Assembly: GCA_036435485.1 (NCBI GenBank)
Contig: CM071595.1
Location: forward strand, 103,036,580-103,100,579
Direction: 5' to 3'
From: Saposhnikovia divaricata
Taxonomy: Eukaryota > Streptophyta > Magnoliopsida > Apiales > Apiaceae
DNA length: 64,000 nt
Shown: one piece after another, positions 35,364-47,284 of the stretch
How positions within the stretch are numbered: the stretch's first letter is position 1
Layout of the letters: every line of letters begins with the position of its first letter
Translations under genes and position numbers: made by a program
The notes under the pieces: model-generated
The model's input: the letters and a program-made list of their open reading frames with translations, nothing else
What the model was told of the DNA's origin: nothing
The model's database searches: none

Positions 35364-35739
35364 TGTGGGAGTTATTATGAAAAGTATTTTGGCAAAAAAA
35401 CCAAGTGGGAGATGTTAGATTTTGGTTTGTTTGCCAAATAACTCCTAAAGAAATTAAATACATAAACCATGTATTTGTAAGTTAAAATATATATTGATTG
35501 TGCACAAAATGTAACGGATGGTACTGATTAATATTAATGAGTAATTAAAAAGGCAGTTACAAACTTTAGGAGTGGAGATGGTGCAAGAAGTCTACATATA
35601 GTGGATTTAATCTATAGAAAAAGGTACTCTAAGGAATAGAGAGCTTGTCAATACATACATCGGAACTCCCAAAACACTATCTCAATTTCTTTATACTAGA
35701 TAATAAAATATTAGATATTTCATAAGTCAAAATACTTCA
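35364..35739 (+). repeat. 3' LTR of the outermost nest element
   Basis: 376 bp, same termini as 10134-10515 and followed by the target duplication ACAAG (35740-35744). The sequence just before it is only weakly purine-rich. Confidence 0.85.
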
Positions 35740-36107
35740 ACAAGTATGTTAATATGCTTAGAATTTCACATAAACATAGATGTGTAATGATTTATCTAAG
35801 TTTGGCATCATTGGACTGTTAGATACGAACTGCTTTCCTGAAATTACACACATAACTTTTGCATATTATCTAATAAATTTGATCTTGTGTAATTTAATAG
35901 TTGTTGAACGGTGAAACATCAAAACCAAAGGGAGGTAAATATGTAGCATTAGCATAGTCTAAAGTGGGTTGGCTATAGTTCTCGATTAACATCACGTTAT
36001 TTATTATAGTATATAATTGTGTGTTCAGGAAACAGAATGATGAGAAGCAGCATCTTTGCTGGAATTTCTGAGTTTAAATCTTTTGGAACCTTGATAAGTA
36101 AAGAACA

Positions 36108-36589
36108 ATGAAATTTGTATTGTTTACAAATGTTCTCCAATTATATGAAACTGATCTATTTATTACTATATCAATAACAGAGAGTACCAAATTCATTTGC
36201 CGAAGAGTTTGGCGTAGTAGTAGAAAATTTCTTGGATTGGAGAGATTTATGAAGAGACATCATGTAAAACAAATGTATACTCTACTGTTGGATTACCATG
36301 GGGATGGGAATTTTAACATTAAGATATGCAAACAGATACTTCCAAAAAAAATGTCAGAACTTTATTGACACTGAAAAAATGGGGACACCATCCAATTGAA
36401 ATTTGCGATGATGACTACTACTTCGGCAACGGATGGAATAAGTTTATAGAGGAGAGTGGACTGGAAAAGGGTGACATTATTGTATTTAATGCACTATTTA
36501 CAACGTTTGATAATTTGGTATATGTTTGCCTATACAAAATCGATGATATTCAAATTCATCGAATTAGTCTAGTTAAGTCTTACAGGTAA
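36108..36589 (+). pseudogene. B3 DNA-binding domain (REM-like) gene fragment
   Basis: The second of two overlapping frames (36326-36589) gives the C-terminal half of a plant B3 domain: WGHHPIEICDDDYYFGNGWN, then KFIEESGLEKGDIIVFNAL, matching the family pattern GW..F....L..GD..VF. The upstream frame (36108-36368) may hold the N-terminal half (STKFICRRVW), but the two are out of frame with each other. A splice-like AG just before 36030 and a GT after the last codon suggest exon borders. B3 proteins are plant transcription factors. The frame break suggests a pseudogene, though an unseen intron could reconcile the frames. Confidence 0.6.
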
Positions 36590-36735
36590 TAAATCATGTT
36601 ATTGTCAATAGTTATGCTATAGTATTAGATAAATCATGTTCTTTTTTGTTATTATCAGGAATGAAAGACCGGACTATTTCATTCTTTCATGTTTTGCATA
36701 TGTATACATGGCTTTACGAAAAGATTGTACATTTA

Positions 36736-36744
<9 letters not shown>

Positions 36745-36784
<40 letters not shown>
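36745..36784. repeat. (TG)n microsatellite
   Basis: About 20 TG units, shortly after the B3 fragment. Confidence 0.97.
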
Positions 36785-36786
<2 letters not shown>

Positions 36787-38251
36787 ATCTTGACATCGTA
36801 CAATAAAATTGACAATTTTATTCTAACTTGTGCATATGTGTTAGGTTTCACCAATGCTAATTCGTAAATTTTATGATCGTTTGCTTTTCGGTGTGAATAC
36901 TTTACGTTGTGGAGATCTTATTGTTTACACAATATCACGCAAGCGTACGCGGTCACAAGTAATATAGAATAAAGTTGAGTTCGTTCCCATAGAGACTAGT
37001 TTATAATAGAATATGCACCTATGCACCAATGTAAGATATCGATTCACTGCTAAGACAAGTATCAATTTTGAGTTTTAATTATTTAAATTAACTAAGAAGC
37101 AAATTAATACTAATTAGATCTAATTAACTATCGTGGCTTAAAACTGATTTACTTATGAGAGAATAAACATGGGATCCTAACTTCAATAAATACTTCGCTT
37201 AGAGTTGATGCCTTTAATCAATGCATGCGATGGTTATGATATCTGATCAGACAACACGAAACAAGTATAGGCTACTTCTCAGTATACGAATACCAAACTA
37301 CTCATACATCCACAAAAGAGATAGAAGATGGGTAGACACTAATTATGTTTAGACCCTATATCTCTATAAGATTTGAAAACATAACGGTTTAAGCACAAGT
37401 TGTCCATTAAGATCACATAGGGCAGTATAAGATAGTTCAAATTACACTACAAATCATGATGTCAAACATACATAATCCTATGCTAGCATGGCAAGTTCTA
37501 AATCTCAAGATTCACTCTAGCTTCACAAGAGATTAACAAACATCTTAGATGTTAGCTACGCATCCAAGAAGAATAAGCACAACCATACAAGGATATCAAT
37601 AATTCATCACACACAAATCTTTAAAGCAAACAAACTACTAAACAATATAGATAAATCCGTTAGAATCCCATGACAACGATTAGTTCATAATCGAACCGTT
37701 CGTCATCATGGGATCTGATTAAACCATGATAATAAACAAAGTATGAATAATAATTATGCTAGAGTAATAGAGTTAAGAAAACAAATCCCCAAAAAATCCA
37801 AGAGTATCGCCTAATTTAGAAGAAAACAAAAAGTAGATCTAGATCTCCGTTGCTTGTCACGAGCGTAGAAATCCTTCTCCAAGACTGAATCTCTATCTTC
37901 GGCTCTCTTTTTGTGTTATGGTGAGAAGTCCCTCCGTTTATTGCTGATAGGATGTGTTTAAATATCCTCGGGAGTCTTTTCCAGCAAGAAACTACCAAAA
38001 CATAATTAAAATAGAATTTCTGCAGTTCGGCACAAAATACGTTTCCTAAACTGATTCTGTTTTGAAGGAAAATTCGTAACTAACTTTTCTTCAGTATTTA
38101 TGGGCCGTTCCAGTTGTATTTGGATATCTGGACCACTTTAGAATGAAAGAGAATTCTGTTATCTTCGCGTGGACTGTAAGATCGTCCAAAACGGACTTGT
38201 AGAACTCAAGATATGACCAAAACAGTGCATCAGCAATTCTGGCATAATAGG

Positions 38252-38340
38252 ACCCGCGCCGCAGCGCCCTTGTCCACGCCGCAGCGCACCTCAGGATCTG
38301 TCCAGCCGCGCCGTAGCGCCCTCCACGTGCCGTGGCGTAC
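38252..38340. repeat. GC-rich degenerate repeat patch
   Basis: Four spaced variants of GCCGCAGCGC / GCCGTAGCGC / GCCGTGGCGT in 90 bases within otherwise AT-rich DNA. Confidence 0.7.
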
Positions 38341-38501
38341 CACAGTTTCTGCCGTAAGCTGATTTTTGCTGTTTTTCTTCGTTTTAACTCCTTTTCCCTT
38401 CGTTTCTTTTGCAAGTTGTCATTCTTCACTTCTTGAACTCAAATCCATCATAAAATATGTGATTTGTACCTCACCAATACCAGAAAGTAACCCTGCACAA
38501 T

Positions 38502-38539
38502 CTTAAATTGGTGTCTTGAGGTCAAGACACCAATTTAAG
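38502..38539. repeat. 38-base near-perfect palindrome
   Basis: Arms of 18 bases (CTTAAATTGGTGTCTTGA and its exact complement) separated by GG, 42 bases from the end of the solo LTR. Confidence 0.95.
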
Positions 38540-38589
38540 TCGAAATGAAGCGTTCCAAGTGGATATAAAATCTACTTATCACTTGTATT

Positions 38590-39520
38590 TCCAGTATCCT
38601 ATAAAAGTGATATCGTAGAGTTTCGCAAATATTAAAAACGTTTTTGAGCAGTATGATCTTTGGAGAAATGACATAATTTTTTTCATAATTACCGAGCATT
38701 ACCAAGCCAACATGCGAATTTATCGAAGTGGTGGGATGGAGGTTGAATACAGACGCAAATCTCTAAGACCAGAAATTATCCCTGATCATTGGTTTATGAA
38801 AGAAATCTGGAAGAGGAGGAATACACTCAGGTAATTTAGTTTTTTTGTGCACTAAGAAGTATTAATTAAGGAACATGTATTGTAAATATTTTTTTGAAGT
38901 CGATGTCCGAAAAGGTGCAGAGAACGAAGATTACATGGAGTTAAAAAGTGAAGAAAAAGAAGTGAGTTATATTGAGATATCAGACATGAGTGATTTTAAA
39001 ATATCTCTTTTCAAATATACCTTATTATCTAACAAGTAATATTCATTCTTTTAATAAATTTCGAAATGAGCGAGAGTCATACATGACCTTGGATCAACAA
39101 AAAATAAATCTTTTACCACTTGAGTTATTCAATCATATTCATATTCTAATTTATCTTAAATATATTATACATGTGCTATATTTTAAATACTATTTACTCT
39201 TGGAATAGTTCTAAAATGACTCGAATTATTGGCATTTAGTAGAAATGTCAACAAACGATGTATTAGGATGGTCAAAAGTTCAATTTTCATTTTGCAAACA
39301 AACATATTACGGTGGAATTAATCAAATTAAGAAACATCCAGGTAAATGATACAATATATAGAGATATTACAGTGTGTGACAAAGTACCAAGTTATGTCAG
39401 AGATGAAATAAAGCTTCTCGGGAAAAGAATTGAAAAATAGTAGAAACTTAGAGTAATTAAGTTTACATGGAAGATGAAATTTGAGGATGCAACTAGTACT
39501 CAAGTAATATATATTAATCT
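38590..39520 (+). pseudogene. Unidentified coding-like fragments downstream of B3 relic
   Basis: Stretches read as plausible protein but in different frames: near 38706-38831 (MRIYRSGGMEVEYRRK, IIPDHWFMKEIWKRR) ending at a GT donor-like site, 38900-38990 (acidic, ENEDYMELKSEEKEVSYIE), and 39296-39440 (FANKHITVELIKLRN, VPSYVRDEIKLLGKR). I do not recognise the family. They may be later exons of the disrupted B3-region gene or a second relic. Stops between them argue against a working gene unless introns separate them. Confidence 0.35.
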
Positions 39521-39586
39521 ATGCTATATTATTAAAACTGAAATGGTAAAAGTTAAATAAGTACGATACCTATTTTTTGGTACTTA

Positions 39587-39935
39587 GAGCATCTCCAATG
39601 GTATTGACTAAAACGGGTGGCTAAAATGATATAAAATAGTGATTATGTAAAATTTATTGAATTTGTAAGGTGTTGTACTCCAATGGAGTTGGCTATAACG
39701 ATTAGTCATATTTTAAAAATAGCAAGTTATTATTATTTCAAATTGTTAAAAATAGAATGTATTAGAGATTCGACAAATATAGCCAATATGATAGGATTTT
39801 AGAGGATTATCTAAAATTTTAGATAACAGTAATGTTCCATTGGAGATGATTCTTTTTTACACAATATCTATAATTTTTATTTAATGCATGTTTGACACAC
39901 TTTTAGCTAAGGGGTTTGTATAGTTGGAGATGCTC
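39587..39935. mobile_element. Tourist-like (PIF/Harbinger) MITE
   Basis: 349 bp with terminal inverted repeats GAGCATCTCCAA...TTGGAGATGCTC flanked by TTA (39584-39586 and 39936-39938), the usual target of PIF/Harbinger elements. Internal copies of CCAATGGAG / CCATTGGAGATGA at about 39683 and 39838 suggest it is compound or shortened. No coding. Confidence 0.65.
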
Positions 39936-40318
39936 TTAGGCTTAGTTATTATACATCTTTATATTTGTACAATTGGACCTACTTATCACATCTCACCTGA
40001 TGCTAGTATAAAGTACATTTTCATGATCAACTTATTATAATGGGTCTAATTATTTTATAAATCTATTCTAATTAAAATTATGTAACTTTTTTAATTTAAA
40101 CACATCGTAGTGGTTTATTTTTATATTAAAATTTAAACACATTATATGAAGTTGGACCATCATTCGCCCGTTTTTGTATTTCTATGAGAAGCTCTACGGC
40201 ACCCACGATAATAACTTAATTGTTCGAAACTTATTTTAATGGACATAACTTTTTGATGATAATAGGAAATCTGGGTTATATCTCAAATAACTTCTATAAG
40301 ATTTTGAATAAAAACATT

Positions 40319-40535
40319 TGATATTATAAAAAAGATTGTGCATATCAAAAGAATATCCAAAAAGATTGTGCATATAAAAAATACCATGATTTTATTCATA
40401 TCTCAGGGAGGGAAGTTACCTGATATTATAAAAATTATTGTGCATATCAAAATAATATCTAAAAAGATTGTGCATATCAAAAATTGTATCTATCAAAAAC
40501 ACCAGGAATTTTATTCATATCTCAGAGAAGTTACA
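40319..40535. repeat. Tandem duplication upstream of the S-protein homologue
   Basis: Two diverged copies (40319-40420 and 40421-40535) begin TGATATTATAAAAA and end ATATCTCAG...AAGTTAC. Each holds two GATTGTGCATAT-type words. A weaker third copy may lie just upstream (about 40270-40318). Confidence 0.75.
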
Positions 40536-40602
40536 TGAAATATATCTTAACTATAAATTTAGTATATACACATATCTTTGCAATAAATATGTTATCACCA
40601 AA

Positions 40603-40610
40603 TATAAAAG
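40603..40610 (+). promoter_or_regulatory. Candidate TATA box of the S-protein homologue gene
   Basis: TATAAAAG, 184 bases before the ATG at 40787 and 73 before the in-frame ATG at 40676. Position is plausible but unproven. Confidence 0.35.
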
Positions 40611-40786
40611 ATCATATCTTTAATGGAAATTAAATATCACATTTCACAGTATTAAATGTTGACATTTCTAATAAAATGCCTCTTAAAAAAATGAAAAAAT
40701 ATTTCTATATATGTGTACATATGAAGATTAGATACACCATAAACACTCTAAGTTTTTCTAAAATTTCACTACTAAAAAAAGATAAC

Positions 40787-41227
40787 ATGATCGGAATAGA
40801 TTTACTCGCTTCTGTATTTTACTTAATTTGGTTGTTAAGTCATGCTCGGGCTAAAAACGTAAACTTAAAAGACCTCCCAGATCACGTAACAATTGAAATC
40901 ATCAACAGTCTTCCTGACAACACTAATCCTCTGAAACTTAGATGTCAATCGAAAGATGATGATCTTGGATATCATACTCTATTAAAAGATCAGGGTTATT
41001 CATTCAGTTTTCAACCTAATTTTATTGACACAACCTTGTTTTTTTGTCACTTTTATTGGGGAAATCTGGACAAATCTTTTGATGTGTATGATTCTCATCG
41101 TCAATGTTATTGTGAAGATTGTGAAACTAACACCTGTTACAACCGTGCGTTGGCCGATGGATTTTACTTTAGTTTGATAAATTATAGTGATCCAAGTAAG
41201 TGGCAACTCTTGTATACATGGAAATAA
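40787..41227 (+). CDS. S-protein homologue (self-incompatibility S1 family), secreted
   Basis: Intact, intronless frame of 146 residues. Residues 1-22 form a hydrophobic signal peptide ending in ARA, so the product should be secreted. The mature part has the family signatures LRCQSKDDDLGYHTL, YSFSFQPNF, TTLFFCHFYW and DVYD, with a Cys-rich loop (CYCEDCETNTC) and an N-glycosylation motif NYS. S1-family proteins include the Papaver stigma determinant of self-incompatibility and many plant homologues of mostly unknown function. An upstream in-frame ATG at 40676 would add 37 residues without signal-peptide character; family size favours 40787. A solo LTR starts 24 bp after the stop. No disabling mutation is seen. 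Confidence 0.85.
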   Translation: MIGIDLLASVFYLIWLLSHARAKNVNLKDLPDHVTIEIINSLPDNTNPLKLRCQSKDDDLGYHTLLKDQGYSFSFQPNFIDTTLFFCHFYWGNLDKSFDVYDSHRQCYCEDCETNTCYNRALADGFYFSLINYSDPSKWQLLYTWK

Positions 41228-41251
41228 TTATGTCATTTTTGAAATGTATCT

Positions 41252-44200
41252 TGTAATAACCCAAATTTTTGTACTTGAGAATATTTTTATTTTATGAATG
41301 AATAGTATTTTGCATGGATGAATAGTGATTTCGAGACTCGAGAAATTTTTCAGGTTACCATATGTACGGAACGGGATACGGATATTTCGAAGTCATATTA
41401 GCGATCTACGAAGCGAATAAGTGTATGAAAACGCGACCGGATTTCAGAAAATTCAAATTTTATTTTTACGAAAAATTTGACCGAGCTGTAAAGAGCATAC
41501 CAATGCAATCAAGACAAGTGAATGATTATACCAAGGATTCAAGGAATATATTTTTACTAAATACGATTCGAGGATTTAGAATGAAAACCTTCGAGTTAGA
41601 ATAACACGCGTTCCAGAAATCGCTAGAACTTTAAATCGAGATTAAGAGATCAAACGAACGCGAAACAAATTACGGAATAAATACATAACGAGATGAGAAA
41701 CCCTACATGAGCATCTAGGGTTTATTATTATTAGGATTTGGTGGAAAAGAAAACAAGAAAAGAAAAAGAAAAAGAAGTCATGAGACAACAAGGCTCCACA
41801 TCAACTCTTTTCTAACACACCAAAATCACTTGACACTTGTAATTAGAGGGTAATTGCAGCCATTATACATCACAAATATCACACAAATTCATTTCTACCA
41901 ACAATTCAAGGCAAGAGAAAAAGAGAGAAAAGAAAACAACATCACCACCACCAAATAAGCCATTCGGCTTTTACAAGAAATAGAAATTCAAAACCCTAGC
42001 TTCCAAGCTTTGTTTTTCATGATCTATGGCTTAAATTAAAGCTAATAAAGATACTAAGGTATGGTTAAAGTTTGAGCTCCAAACTTGTTTCCTAGCTATG
42101 TCAAAAATGCTTCCAAAGATGAGCATGAATAGTGATGAATAGTAACTCACATGAATTTCTTGTTTTGTTCTTAAGGTTTAAGCATTATAAGGACTAGATA
42201 AAGCTTGTTTAGTGATTATAAACACTTGGTAGTGTTGCTAGAGCTTCCAAGGAGGTAAAACCCTAACCCATCTTTGAGTTTATTTGAGTTTTGATGTTTG
42301 TTTTGAAGTTATATGGATAAGAGATCATGTTTAAGTGTTTTAGTGATTATTTGACTTTGTAAATTATGTAAGATGGTGGGTGTTGGATTGTAGCCACACC
42401 ACTGACTTTAGAGATGTATGAAGGTTGTTTGTTGAGGATGTGGATGAATGGTATGCCTGGTATGGCTTGGTTATCATATGACAAAATGGAAATGTTCGAG
42501 TTATAGCCGTCGTAATGGTAAAATTTTATTAACCCTTAAAAACAGTTAAGGCCCGAGACCATAAAACCATTTTTTGACTCACCACTGACTATGGTTACAA
42601 AGTTATGGTTGTCTAGTTTATTTTGCCGAAAGAATCACATTAAAAGAGTTTACGGTTTAAGAGTTATGCTAGTTTTCGTAAAAGTGGTTCGAGAGATTTT
42701 GTCGCAGAAATGTAACCACTTTGATGCTAAGTTCGAGACCCTTAATAGTCGAATTAAAATGTGAAATTTTGGGATAAAATGATAAGAAAAGTTAGAAAGA
42801 TTTGTTCGAAGGTTTCGAGTCAAAAAGATTATTTTCCGATTTTATAAAAATACGGAAGCCGAGGTTGCGCAAGTGAAAACCCCTAGGAACGTGACTTTGA
42901 AATCAACTTTATAAGCAATTAAGTATAACTTGAATTCGAGGATCGGTTTCGAACCAAACTTACGACTTAAGTATTTGGCGAGTAACATGGACTTAGTACG
43001 AGTCTAGATTAAGCCATTAAGTGCTTTGATTACGATTTGTTTAAGTATACGAGCATTTGTTAATAAGTGGATCGTCTAGGGGATTAACCGAATGTTTTTG
43101 ACTTTGTTTAGATTATCAAAAATCGTGGCAGACCCCTACTACGACCAGAGCATCAGGTAAGTTTTCTTAAACTATACTTTGAAGTATTATTGGATAATAC
43201 TGTTTTTTCCATATATGCGAGTTATGTTTTGCGATAAATGTTATATCGTGTTAAGATTGAGTTTGATTGTTGGTTTATATACTAGCTTGAGATAAGTAGT
43301 TATGAACCGGTTTATTTTGTAGATCTAGAGATAAGAGCATAGTTGTTGTTTTCGACTCTAGACCGGGAGTCGGTGTTTTGAGATATAGTAATAGTCGTGG
43401 AAACCCGGAGGGATTCCAGCGGCAGAGTACTATTTATTTTGAGAAATGTTTTTAATAAACATTATTTATATTTTCAGAAAGTATTAAATACTTGGAAATG
43501 ATTTGAGAAATATTATTCAAATATTTCTTTTATTATCGGAGGATTATTTTAATCATTATTTTATTTTAGAGATTTGTTTAATAAATATTTATTAAATATT
43601 TATTAAATCTCTTTAACTGATTTAAAAATCATTTGAGGTCTTTAAAAATTATTTTAAACATTTCTGACCTTCAAAAATATTCTCAAAAATTATAAGGATT
43701 CCCAAATAATTTCCCTGAGTATTATCAGCTCACTCGAGCCATCTAAATGTTTCAAATTCATTAAGAATCAGGAATCCAGAGTTTCGGAAGTCAGGATTTT
43801 AATTCCTTTTCATTGATACCTCCAAGTGTATTCTGAGATGTTAGCCCTATTATTAAGGGTTTCTAGTTTCGTTAAAAGAGTATAGGATTCGGTCTTGTTT
43901 TCGTATGAACCATTTGTTGTTCAAATTTAGATTCCGGTCGAAGGCCAGCGAGAAACTTCGGTTAGCTTCCATTTGATTCCGGAAGTAACCAAAAGATACG
44001 AGTAAGATCTGCAAACGGGTAGACACCCGGGGAACTTGAATTTGTTTCAGTTTCAAGGCTAGCAGATGCATCCAGAGATAAGAACTGGGAAAACGGAGTT
44101 AGAGACGAAGGTAGCGCATCGTCCATCCACGGCCCAGGTGGGGTCGGGGCAGACTGGGAAACTGGGACTGTCCTCTACATGTAGAAATATTAATCACTAG

Positions 44201-45168
44201 AGCCCCATGCATATTGACTGATCATCGAGCAGGGATGCGCCTGGAAAATTCCCTACACAAGTTCAAGTCAATTCTCTTACCTTCGAAGCATTGTTCATTT
44301 TGTTCGGCAGTATCTAAAACTGTTGGTATTGTTTTCCCCGAGGGGTGTCTTGCATCCAGATCCTATCCAGTCCCTATAAGGGCAATATTCAAGTTTTCAC
44401 TAAAGCATGCATGTTTTATAAATTGCTTCGGTAGAGACAAATTTCAATATCTTTCAAATAAAGATAGTACATGATAACTAAGGTACTGAGGTAGTACTAA
44501 TTTCTGAATATTTTTCCAAAAAGAAATAAATTTTTGATAAGTTATTGAGATAATAACGAGTTATTCATTTTACGGTAAAGGAAAAGATTTCAGAAATGAG
44601 ATATTTTGACAATAATTGTCTGGTGAGTTTATACTGAGACTTCATTCTTAGGCAGATTATGCCATACTTTATTATCTTGCTGAGCTTTTGCTCACTCTTG
44701 CTATTGTTTATATATTATATAGCAGCTAAGAAGGATGCCAAGGATTCGACACACAGCCCGCAAGCGAGTGGGAAACGCAAGGCTTTATCGTGAGCGGTTC
44801 ATGGCAGCGATCCCAGAGGTAGTAATGACCAGTTGGATCAGTCTGCAGCTTTTGTTGGTTCATTTTATTTATAAGTACGACTTGTGTAAATATATGACCA
44901 GAACCAGACGATTAAGTCGCTGAGGTGCCTTCACTTAGAGGTTACATCAGCATTAGTATTCAGAATTTATTGGGATTGTAATAACTTATATTTTGAGGAT
45001 TTATGTCTGTAAATTATGTCATTTCTGAGACTCTAACCCGTGTGAGTGTGTTATATTGTGGGGTCATGAGCATGTGGATTATATATATTGTGAGAAATAC
45101 ATGTACAACAATGAGTAAATGGATCGTGACTACCCTAGATCCCTGACCCCGGGTCTGGGGGTGTCACA
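41252..45168 (+). mobile_element. Solo LTR of a Tekay-like element, 3.9 kb
   Basis: It begins TGTAATAACCC and ends GGGGGTGTCACA, flanked by a perfect 5-bp duplication TATCT (41247-41251 and 45169-45173). The 3' part has the GCTGAGC...GCTCACTC hairpin region seen in the Tekay LTRs. No internal domain is present, so it formed by recombination between two LTRs. Short open frames inside are not genes. Its 3' end resembles that of the minus LTR at 61901. Confidence 0.9.
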
Positions 45169-45173
45169 TATCT

Positions 45174-45975
45174 AAATAAAACAAAATATTGTGCACATTG
45201 TATATGTGTAATTTTACTTTTAATACTATAATAGTTATAAGTTTACAACACTCATTAGAAAAAAATGCCATCATTTTTCGCCAATTATTTTCCATGGAAA
45301 CTATTTCCCACTGAAATTCGTTGAGTTGACATGTAGGGTAATTAAATTCATGAAATTAGTTTTTTCACCAATTTCGGTGGTATTTTAAATTAGTCGAACG
45401 AAATTTGGCATTTGTAATCAATATTTAATTTATGGAATAAGAATTTTTTACTAATATCAATGATATTCGGATCCCATTGAACAAAAATTCGTGAAATTTA
45501 CTTTTTATTCATATATTTGACATAAATTTTTATCACAAACATCAGTAGTATTTACGATCAGTCAAACGTTGATTTAAATTGAATGGACGGCAAACTTCCC
45601 GCCTAATTGATTAAAAAAATTAAATTTCGTGAAATTAAATAAACTCAATGAACACTAGTGGTAAAAAGTAAATAAATAAACTTTAAAATGAATCATTCTT
45701 GTGAATTGTTTTTTTAATTCGTAAGATTATAGATTACACCAAATTTAAATTTTAAAAATTCTTTCACCTTGGAAAAAAATTTAATATGAAAATTGGTTCT
45801 AGTAATGTTATCATACTTGATTATAGGATTATTATTTTAATTTTTTAGATAATCAAAACGATGGGTAACCTAAGTATTTGAACTTCAATTTTAAATTATA
45901 GAAAGATTTCATTTATAATTCAAAACATAATAATTTCGTTATAATTTCGCCAAAATCGATCCATTCCAAATCTGT
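45174..45975. other. AT-rich intergenic stretch, no gene seen
   Basis: Repeated GAAATT/AATTTC and short CACTA-like words (45248, 45648), but no matched transposon ends. Confidence 0.5.
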
Positions 45976-46135
45976 TGTAATAACAGTGAATTTAATTAGC
46001 AATTTCAATGTCGAACTCCTCTGAATAAAGATTTGGCAAATTCAATTTTATTAATTTTAGGGATGCATACAAATATTTCTTTATTTTAGGACACTACGAT
46101 ATCTCACCAATCATTATTGCGATGATTATAATATT

Positions 46136-46136
46136 C

Positions 46137-46213
<77 letters not shown>
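46136..46213. repeat. (ATT)n microsatellite
   Basis: About 26 uninterrupted ATT units. Confidence 0.97.
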
Positions 46214-46216
<3 letters not shown>

Positions 46217-46969
46217 AATTGTGTTCCTATAATTATATTACATTTTATTATTTCAACAACAATTACAAATAGGACTTGGTGGCCCATTAAAGTACAAGTT
46301 GGTGACTAGTATGCATAATAGGAATTAATTGGATTAAAAGTATTCCAACCCAAGAGAGTATAGCCCACTAAGAGCCCAAAAAAAATAATACATATATATA
46401 TAGTTGGGTGTGAGCCAAAAGCAAAGAAAACAACCCACTTATGTTTTTTCTCTCTCGGCAAAAGAAAATCAAACACACCATTTTCCTCTCCACCATTTTC
46501 ACTAAGCTTTAAACCACCAAAATCCACCCATATAATCACTTGATCATACATGCAATTAGAGAAATGGAGTGCTTATTAAATTCTCTACATATCGATATAT
46601 AAATATTACAAGTATCAAGATTTTGGTTTTTTCGACCAAGCTTTTAAAACCCGATTTTTTCACAAGGGTATGATCTTATGCCCTTAAAACCTTTTGTATC
46701 ATGTTATTATGTGTTTTATTTTGTACTATGCTTGAAACCCCATTTTTTTATTAGGGTTATAATATTTAATTTGGGGCTTTTGTAAAATGTGATTATTGTA
46801 ATGAATTTTGATGGGATTTATGTGATTTGGGTTTGTTATGGGCTGAATTTGTGTTTTGAGGGGTTGATTGAGGTTGCATGATGAATCGGGGGCCACCACC
46901 ACGGCGGTAGAGGTGACCGGCGGTGGTGGGTGTTGCCGGAAAACAAGACAGGAGGGTGGGGGGGTTTTG

Positions 46970-47284
46970 TGCGAAAGGAGAGAGAGCAGAGTGGGGTTCG
47001 AGAGAGAGAGATGTGGAGACAGAGAGATAGAGAGACCAGGAGAGGAGGAGGGAGAGATGATCGGAGAAGGAGGGAAAGAGGGAGAGGTGGAGAGAAAAGA
47101 AAGAGATGGAGGGAGGCGGAGGCAGAGAGAGATTGAGACGAGGAGAGATAGAGAAATGAGGCGGAGAGATAGAGAGAGAGAGAGAGGACGGAGGGAGAGA
47201 GTGAGATGAGATCGAGAAGGAGAAGAGAGATTCGAGGGAGAAGAGAGAGAGGAGCGAGAACAGAGAGGGGGAGGGAGTGATCGG

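Larger units (their letters stand above)
10134..35739 (+). mobile_element. Non-coding LTR retrotransposon hosting the nest
   Basis: Two matching LTRs, 10134-10515 and 35364-35739, both begin TGTGGGAG and end TACTTCA. They are flanked by ACAAG at 10129-10133 and 35740-35744, a perfect 5-bp target duplication. A degenerate primer-binding site follows the left LTR. Removing the nested minus element (11043-33597) leaves about 2.3 kb of internal DNA (10516-11042 and 33603-35363) with no recognisable gag or pol. It is therefore a non-autonomous element whose superfamily cannot be assigned. Confidence 0.85.
36922..38581. mobile_element. Solo LTR inserted in the degraded B3-region gene
   Basis: 1660 bp beginning TGTTTACACAATATCACGC and ending ATCTACTTATCA, flanked by CTTAT (36917-36921) and CTTGT (38582-38586), a 5-bp duplication with one mismatch. 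Read on the minus strand it would start TGATAAG. No coding. Near one end it has an 18-bp perfect palindrome (38502-38539) and a GC-rich repeat patch (38252-38340). The lineage was not determined. Confidence 0.65.

Noticed and set aside
41362..41604. 80-codon open frame as a gene
   Set aside because: It lies inside the solo LTR 41252-45168 and has no family signature. The same applies to 44735-44923.
45248..45665. CACTA transposon ends (CACTCATTAG, CACTAGTGG)
   Set aside because: Both words face the same direction; no inverted partner or 3-bp duplication was found.
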